From assembly GCA_900764755.1 (NCBI GenBank), contig CAAFPE010000114.1, positions 1 through 8,171 on the forward strand: a DNA stretch of 8,171 bases, given 5' to 3'. Origin of the DNA: an uncultured Oscillospiraceae bacterium. GTDB taxonomy: Bacteria; Bacillota; Clostridia; Oscillospirales; Oscillospiraceae. Under the pieces are notes generated by a model. That model ran no database searches. It was not told where the DNA came from and worked only from the letters and a program-made list of their open reading frames with translations. The translations under genes and the position numbers were made by a program. This document shows positions 5,709 through 8,171 of the stretch, one piece after another; positions within the stretch are counted from its first letter, which is position 1, and each line of letters opens with the position of its first letter.

Positions 5709-6308
5709 ATGAGTTACACGAAATTCAGCAAGGCAGTGACCAAGTGGCTGAAAGCCAATGGCCTGCCCTGCTATGGAACAGCCTATGATAGCCCCGAAGA
5801 AACAAAAGCCCGGCTGGACGCATGGATGCGCGGGAGCAAAGAGATACTGCGCCAGTGGATCACAGATAAGCGTTACCGTGAACTGATCTCCTGCGCCCAC
5901 GGAGGCTGGTATCAGGATGATGTAATTTTTGAGCCCTTGGCTGAACATTTTGTGGCGAACCACCTGTTTGATGAACTGCGTTTTCTCTGCGAACGCGGCA
6001 TCCGTTTTTCTGCGAAAGATATGCTGGCCACCATTAAATCTGAGAAAGAGGAGCATGGGACGCTTGATATAGAAACAATTCGGTCTATCGATGTTCCAAG
6101 CTATGTGTCAGGTCGCAGTTATTCCCATTTGGGGGAAATCGCAAAATACAGGAAACGGGCGCTGGATCAGATTATCCGCTATGCAGGCTATCTGGAGCAG
6201 ATCCACGCACCTGCGGAGTATTTGGAACAGGTAAATGTCCTGCAAGAGAGCGTTTCGGATCTGACAATCAAAACAAAAGATTTGAAACCATTTCGATTTC
6301 GGCTGTGA
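5709..6308 (+). CDS. Helical soluble protein of unknown function, 199 aa
   Basis: No family recognised. The sequence is largely helical: FSKAVTKWLKANGL (residues 6-19), KARLDAWMRGSKEILRQWI (33-51), a turn with SCAHGGWYQDD (61-71), then EPLAEHFVANHLFDELRFLC (75-94) with a GIRFSAKDMLATI helix. A second charged helical region, AKYRKRALDQIIRYAGYLEQ (145-164), leads to a basic tail KPFRFRL. The SCAHGGWYQDD segment, with adjacent His, Trp and Asp residues, is the most motif-like part and could be a binding loop, but I cannot assign an active site. No membrane segment. It looks somewhat richer in A/T than the large gene before it. Its place in the array makes an immunity role plausible, not shown. 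Confidence 0.65.
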   Translation: MSYTKFSKAVTKWLKANGLPCYGTAYDSPEETKARLDAWMRGSKEILRQWITDKRYRELISCAHGGWYQDDVIFEPLAEHFVANHLFDELRFLCERGIRFSAKDMLATIKSEKEEHGTLDIETIRSIDVPSYVSGRSYSHLGEIAKYRKRALDQIIRYAGYLEQIHAPAEYLEQVNVLQESVSDLTIKTKDLKPFRFRL

Positions 6309-6323
6309 AAGTAATTACCTGAA

Positions 6324-6328
6324 AGGAG
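6324..6328 (+). promoter_or_regulatory. Ribosome binding site AGGAG deciding the start at 6340
   Basis: AGGAG lies 11 nt before the ATG at 6340. An in-frame GTG at 6328 overlaps this site and cannot use it, so the ATG is taken as the start. The 31-nt gap here is one of the largest in the operon and shows no promoter-like pair of boxes. Confidence 0.75.
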
Positions 6329-6339
6329 TGTGTGGGCGC

Positions 6340-6939
6340 ATGAGCCGAATCGTTGATGAACCCTATTTCACCCACAGTGCCTACAGCGCCTTCACCACCG
6401 GCATCCAGGTAAAATGCCCCAAGTGCCATGGGGCGGGTGTGGTGACAGCGGACGATGATAACGCCTATTTCTGGTGCCTGAGCTGCGGCCATCAGGAGAC
6501 CCGCGACCGGGAAATCTACCGCTATGATGTCCATAACCAGTGCAAAAACTGCGGCAGGTACTATCGGGTGGATATTGAAGATGAGGCAAAGCAGCACTAT
6601 TCCGTTCTCCATGTGGCCTGCCCCTATTGTGGAACAACCATGTCGGGAGAAGTTCATAAAACAGCGGAGTCGTTTTCATATATTGGCGAAATCAGGGATG
6701 GACGAGAACCTTACTTCGGCCTGGAGCTGTGGTTTTTGACCTCATTCCAGGGTAAGCCAGTCTGGGCCCTCAACCGGGAGCACCTTGCCTATCTGATCGA
6801 CTATCTCAGCGCCGATTTGCGAGAAAAGCCATCGGGAAGCCAGAAAAAGACCCAGGCCGATCATCTCCCCACATTCATGAAAACCGCAAAGAATCGGGAG
6901 CGGATCGTGAAGCTGCTGAAGAAGCTACAGGAGGGATGA
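6340..6939 (+). CDS. Double zinc-ribbon protein of unknown function
   Basis: A 199-aa protein with eight cysteines spaced as two zinc ribbons: CPKC (residues 26-29) with CLSC (46-49), and CKNC (68-71) with CPYC (94-97). Each pair of CxxC knuckles would bind one Zn(II). The strands between them (GVVTADDDNAYFWC; RYYRVDIEDEAKQHYSVLHVAC) fit ribbon beta-hairpins. After that, residues 110-160 form an alpha/beta segment (GREPYFGLELWFLTSFQGKP, then NREHLAYLIDYLSADLRE), and the tail is a basic helix rich in Lys/Arg (KTAKNRERIVKLLKKLQ). Zinc ribbons usually bind nucleic acid or protein. No helicase, nuclease or polymerase motif accompanies them, so annotations by zinc-finger similarity alone (for example PriA or TFIIB) would be misleading. 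Position in the array suggests an accessory or immunity role; this is inference. Confidence 0.75.
   Translation: MSRIVDEPYFTHSAYSAFTTGIQVKCPKCHGAGVVTADDDNAYFWCLSCGHQETRDREIYRYDVHNQCKNCGRYYRVDIEDEAKQHYSVLHVACPYCGTTMSGEVHKTAESFSYIGEIRDGREPYFGLELWFLTSFQGKPVWALNREHLAYLIDYLSADLREKPSGSQKKTQADHLPTFMKTAKNRERIVKLLKKLQEG
6929..6934 (+). promoter_or_regulatory. Ribosome binding site AGGAGG deciding the start at 6942
   Basis: A perfect AGGAGG inside the end of the zinc-ribbon gene is 7 nt before the ATG at 6942. The ATG at 6936 is only 1 nt from it, too close for initiation. Confidence 0.75.
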
Positions 6940-6941
6940 GG

Positions 6942-7187
6942 ATGGATCAGAATGTCCTTTATCGTGGTCAGCGTCTTACCCTGACGCGCTTTTGGGCGAC
7001 GGGAGAGCCTTGCCTGTGGATCACCGACCCGGAGCAGATCGGGATGCCTAAAATGGAATTTGTGGGAGGCCACCCGGACGAATACTGCATTTTCCTGAAA
7101 AATCTGACTGAAGCAGAGCTGGCACAGATCACATCCCTGGACGGCACTCCACTGGATATGAAAGAAGAACGAAACGACATTGAATGA
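6942..7187 (+). CDS. Small protein of unknown function, 81 aa
   Basis: Not recognised. The protein is probably beta-rich with a short C-terminal helix: VLYRGQRLTLTRFWATGEPC, then LWITDPEQIGMPKMEFVGG, YCIFLKNLTEAELAQITSLDG and an acidic tail. It is cytoplasmic by appearance. The start at 6942 is chosen for its ribosome binding site and leaves a 2-nt gap after the zinc-ribbon gene, so the two are tightly coupled and may be functional partners. Its stop overlaps the Shine-Dalgarno region of the next DKNYY gene. Possibly an immunity protein or a cofactor of the zinc-ribbon protein; there is no direct evidence for either. Confidence 0.65.
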   Translation: MDQNVLYRGQRLTLTRFWATGEPCLWITDPEQIGMPKMEFVGGHPDEYCIFLKNLTEAELAQITSLDGTPLDMKEERNDIE

Positions 7188-7191
7188 GGTG
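7185..7191 (+). promoter_or_regulatory. Ribosome binding site (TGAGGTG) deciding the start at 7198
   Basis: TGAGGTG overlaps the previous TGA stop and lies 6 nt before the ATG at 7198. An in-frame TTG at 7180 is upstream of this site and is rejected. Confidence 0.7.
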
Positions 7192-7197
7192 AACACC

Positions 7198-7932
7198 ATG
7201 GAACCGATTAGAAACCCACTTCCCAAGCCGCCAAAATACATAGATGTGGACTATATGACTTTGCCTGACATCGACAGCAACCCGCTGTTCTATAATGAGG
7301 ACACACAGGAGATCACGGCCTATTGGACGGATGGGAAAATGGTCTACTGGGATTTTGGCCAGGTGTCCATGGATGTAGAGCATTTTGTCTGGTTCAATTC
7401 GACCTTTGCCAAGGATAGCAAACACTGTTTTCTCCATGGCCACAAGCTGCGGAATGTGGATCACGCCTCATTCACGGCACTCAACAACTGCTACGCCAGG
7501 GATTGTAAAAGTGTCTGGACGACCGGCGGCCGGTTTGAACCGGAGGACATCAGCTCTTTCGTTGTCTGTGATGATGGAGTCAAACTGATTGAACAGATCC
7601 GGACCATGTCCGATGGGACACAGCGCCCCATCCGAGTGCGGATTCCCTACGGATATGCCAAGGACAGCAAGGCCGTGTACTATGAAAACTTTGCCGGTAA
7701 AATCAAGATACTGAAAAGAGCTGACCCTGCCACCTTCGTTTCCAACAACGACGGCTATTTCGCATGGGATGCCAAGTCCATCTTCTGGGGCGGTTATCTG
7801 CTGCCGAAAGCCGACCTGCAATCCTGGCGGATCGTGAATACAGAAATGGATCTCTCAAGGGATGACAAGCACTTCTATATCCTGAATAAACTGGTCACAG
7901 AAGAAGAATGGAACCAGAAACTGCTCGAATAA
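7198..7932 (+). CDS. DKNYY-repeat protein, second paralog
   Basis: A 244-aa soluble protein. Residues 1-60 are a variable N-terminus with PLFYNEDTQEITAYWTDGKM. From residue 66 there are five DKNYY-type units: TFAKDSKHCFLHGHKLRNVD, CYARDCKSVWTTGGRFEPED, GYAKDSKAVYYENFAGKIKI, YFAWDAKSIFWGGYLLPKAD and LSRDDKHFYILNKLV. Each has a (K/R/W)D(S/A/D)K turn, an aromatic strand and, in most, a following D-x-x-(S/T)F/W hook, as expected of the family. It aligns along its length with the protein at 1-954 (shared GYAKDS, LPKADL and SW blocks) but lacks that protein's N-terminal alpha/beta domain. Family function is unknown; the context is immunity-like. A repeat scaffold of this sort is suited to protein binding. 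Confidence 0.88.
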   Translation: MEPIRNPLPKPPKYIDVDYMTLPDIDSNPLFYNEDTQEITAYWTDGKMVYWDFGQVSMDVEHFVWFNSTFAKDSKHCFLHGHKLRNVDHASFTALNNCYARDCKSVWTTGGRFEPEDISSFVVCDDGVKLIEQIRTMSDGTQRPIRVRIPYGYAKDSKAVYYENFAGKIKILKRADPATFVSNNDGYFAWDAKSIFWGGYLLPKADLQSWRIVNTEMDLSRDDKHFYILNKLVTEEEWNQKLLE

Positions 7933-7933
7933 G

Positions 7934-7938
7934 AAAGG
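7934..7938 (+). promoter_or_regulatory. Ribosome binding site (AAAGG) for the last gene
   Basis: AAAGGAC lies about 9 nt before the ATG at 7948, right after the stop of the DKNYY gene. The leader from AGAAAGGA to CCCTATG matches that of the DUF5713-like gene except for one missing base and one substitution. Confidence 0.7.
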
Positions 7939-7947
7939 ACAAACCCT

Positions 7948-8171
7948 ATGGCTCTACAAGATAAGAAAATAATGCCTCCCCCTTGGCTGGCCCACCGGGA
8001 GATCGAGCGATACTCCATTGGCTGGCGCATGGGCTATGGGGAGGATTACATAGACCGATTTGGCGATTGGCTCGACACCCTCCCCCAGGAGGAGCCGACG
8101 GAATACCGCACTCTCTTTCCTGAACCGGTGACCTGGAAGGGCTGGTGGGATGACGAGGACAGCAGCGAGGT
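7948..8171 (+). CDS. Unknown W/G-rich protein, N-terminal 74 residues only (3' end outside window)
   Basis: The frame is open from the ATG at 7948 to the right edge. The visible part reads PPPWLAHREIERYSIGWRMG, then YGEDYIDRFGDWLDTL, then YRTLFPEPVTWKGWWDDED. The dense Trp, Gly and Pro content and the SIGWRMGxGEDY and FPEPxxWxGWW blocks look like strongly conserved motifs. I believe similar short proteins, often labelled only 'cytoplasmic protein', occur near toxin-immunity loci, but I cannot name a family. No signal peptide. The gene continues the operon with a 15-nt gap, so the array extends past the window. Confidence 0.7.
   Translation, partial: MALQDKKIMPPPWLAHREIERYSIGWRMGYGEDYIDRFGDWLDTLPQEEPTEYRTLFPEPVTWKGWWDDEDSSE

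Noticed and set aside
6282..6310. Possible promoter (TTGAAA) before the zinc-ribbon gene
   Set aside because: No -10-like hexamer occurs at 16-18 nt spacing, and the A/T-rich run is the end of the preceding coding region.
6340..6939. Reading the zinc-ribbon protein as a replication or transcription factor (PriA- or TFIIB-like)
   Set aside because: Only the generic CxxC knuckles support this. The protein is too short and lacks helicase motifs or cyclin-fold repeats.
7521..7545. Repeated CCGG palindromes in the second DKNYY gene
   Set aside because: They are short, in frame with normal codons, have no consistent spacing and are not followed by a T tract.

Overview
The window is a dense, one-directional run of small soluble-protein genes on the + strand: eleven complete CDSs plus one gene cut at each edge (13 in all). 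Gaps between genes are 2 to 36 bp, and almost every gene has its own strong AGGAGG-like Shine-Dalgarno sequence. I see no rRNA, tRNA, CRISPR array, transposase, integrase or secretion gene, and no credible promoter or forward terminator. It therefore looks like the inside of one long operon. The strong GGAGG ribosome binding sites, middling-to-high GC and protein families suggest a gut-type Firmicute of the Clostridia (Oscillospiraceae/Lachnospiraceae-like). That assignment is inference.

Layout: (1) 1-954, end of a DKNYY-repeat protein with an extra N-terminal domain; (2) 971-1516, SUKH/SMI1-KNR4-like protein; (3) 1533-1859, DUF5713-like; (4) 1865-2212, DUF6572-like; (5) 2249-2980, DUF4241; (6) 2995-3954, leucine-rich-repeat-like domain fused to an NTF2-fold immunity-like domain; (7) 3963-4199, 78-aa unknown; (8) 4215-5696, large protein with an Imm26-like N-terminus, LRR-like middle and helical C-terminus; (9) 5709-6308, unknown helical protein; (10) 6340-6939, double zinc-ribbon protein; (11) 6942-7187, 81-aa unknown; (12) 7198-7932, second DKNYY-repeat protein; (13) 7948 to the edge, start of an unknown W/G-rich protein.

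The best reading is a polyimmunity locus: a string of unrelated cytoplasmic immunity proteins of the kind found beside or away from polymorphic toxins (Rhs, LXG/WXG, CDI-like), each able to neutralise a different toxin from competing bacteria. SUKH, Imm26-like, NTF2-fold and DKNYY proteins are the anchors for this. No toxin is visible here, so the genes may be orphan immunity genes, or their toxin may lie outside the window. The unrecognised proteins (genes 7, 9, 10, 11 and 13) share the operon and are reasonable candidates for new immunity or helper families.

Structures not explained by the gene list are a 10-bp perfect hairpin inside gene 8, an intrinsic-terminator-like hairpin plus T6 on the minus strand at the domain junction of gene 6, and near-identical ribosome-binding leaders in front of unrelated genes. 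The leaders might be scars of cassette-like assembly.
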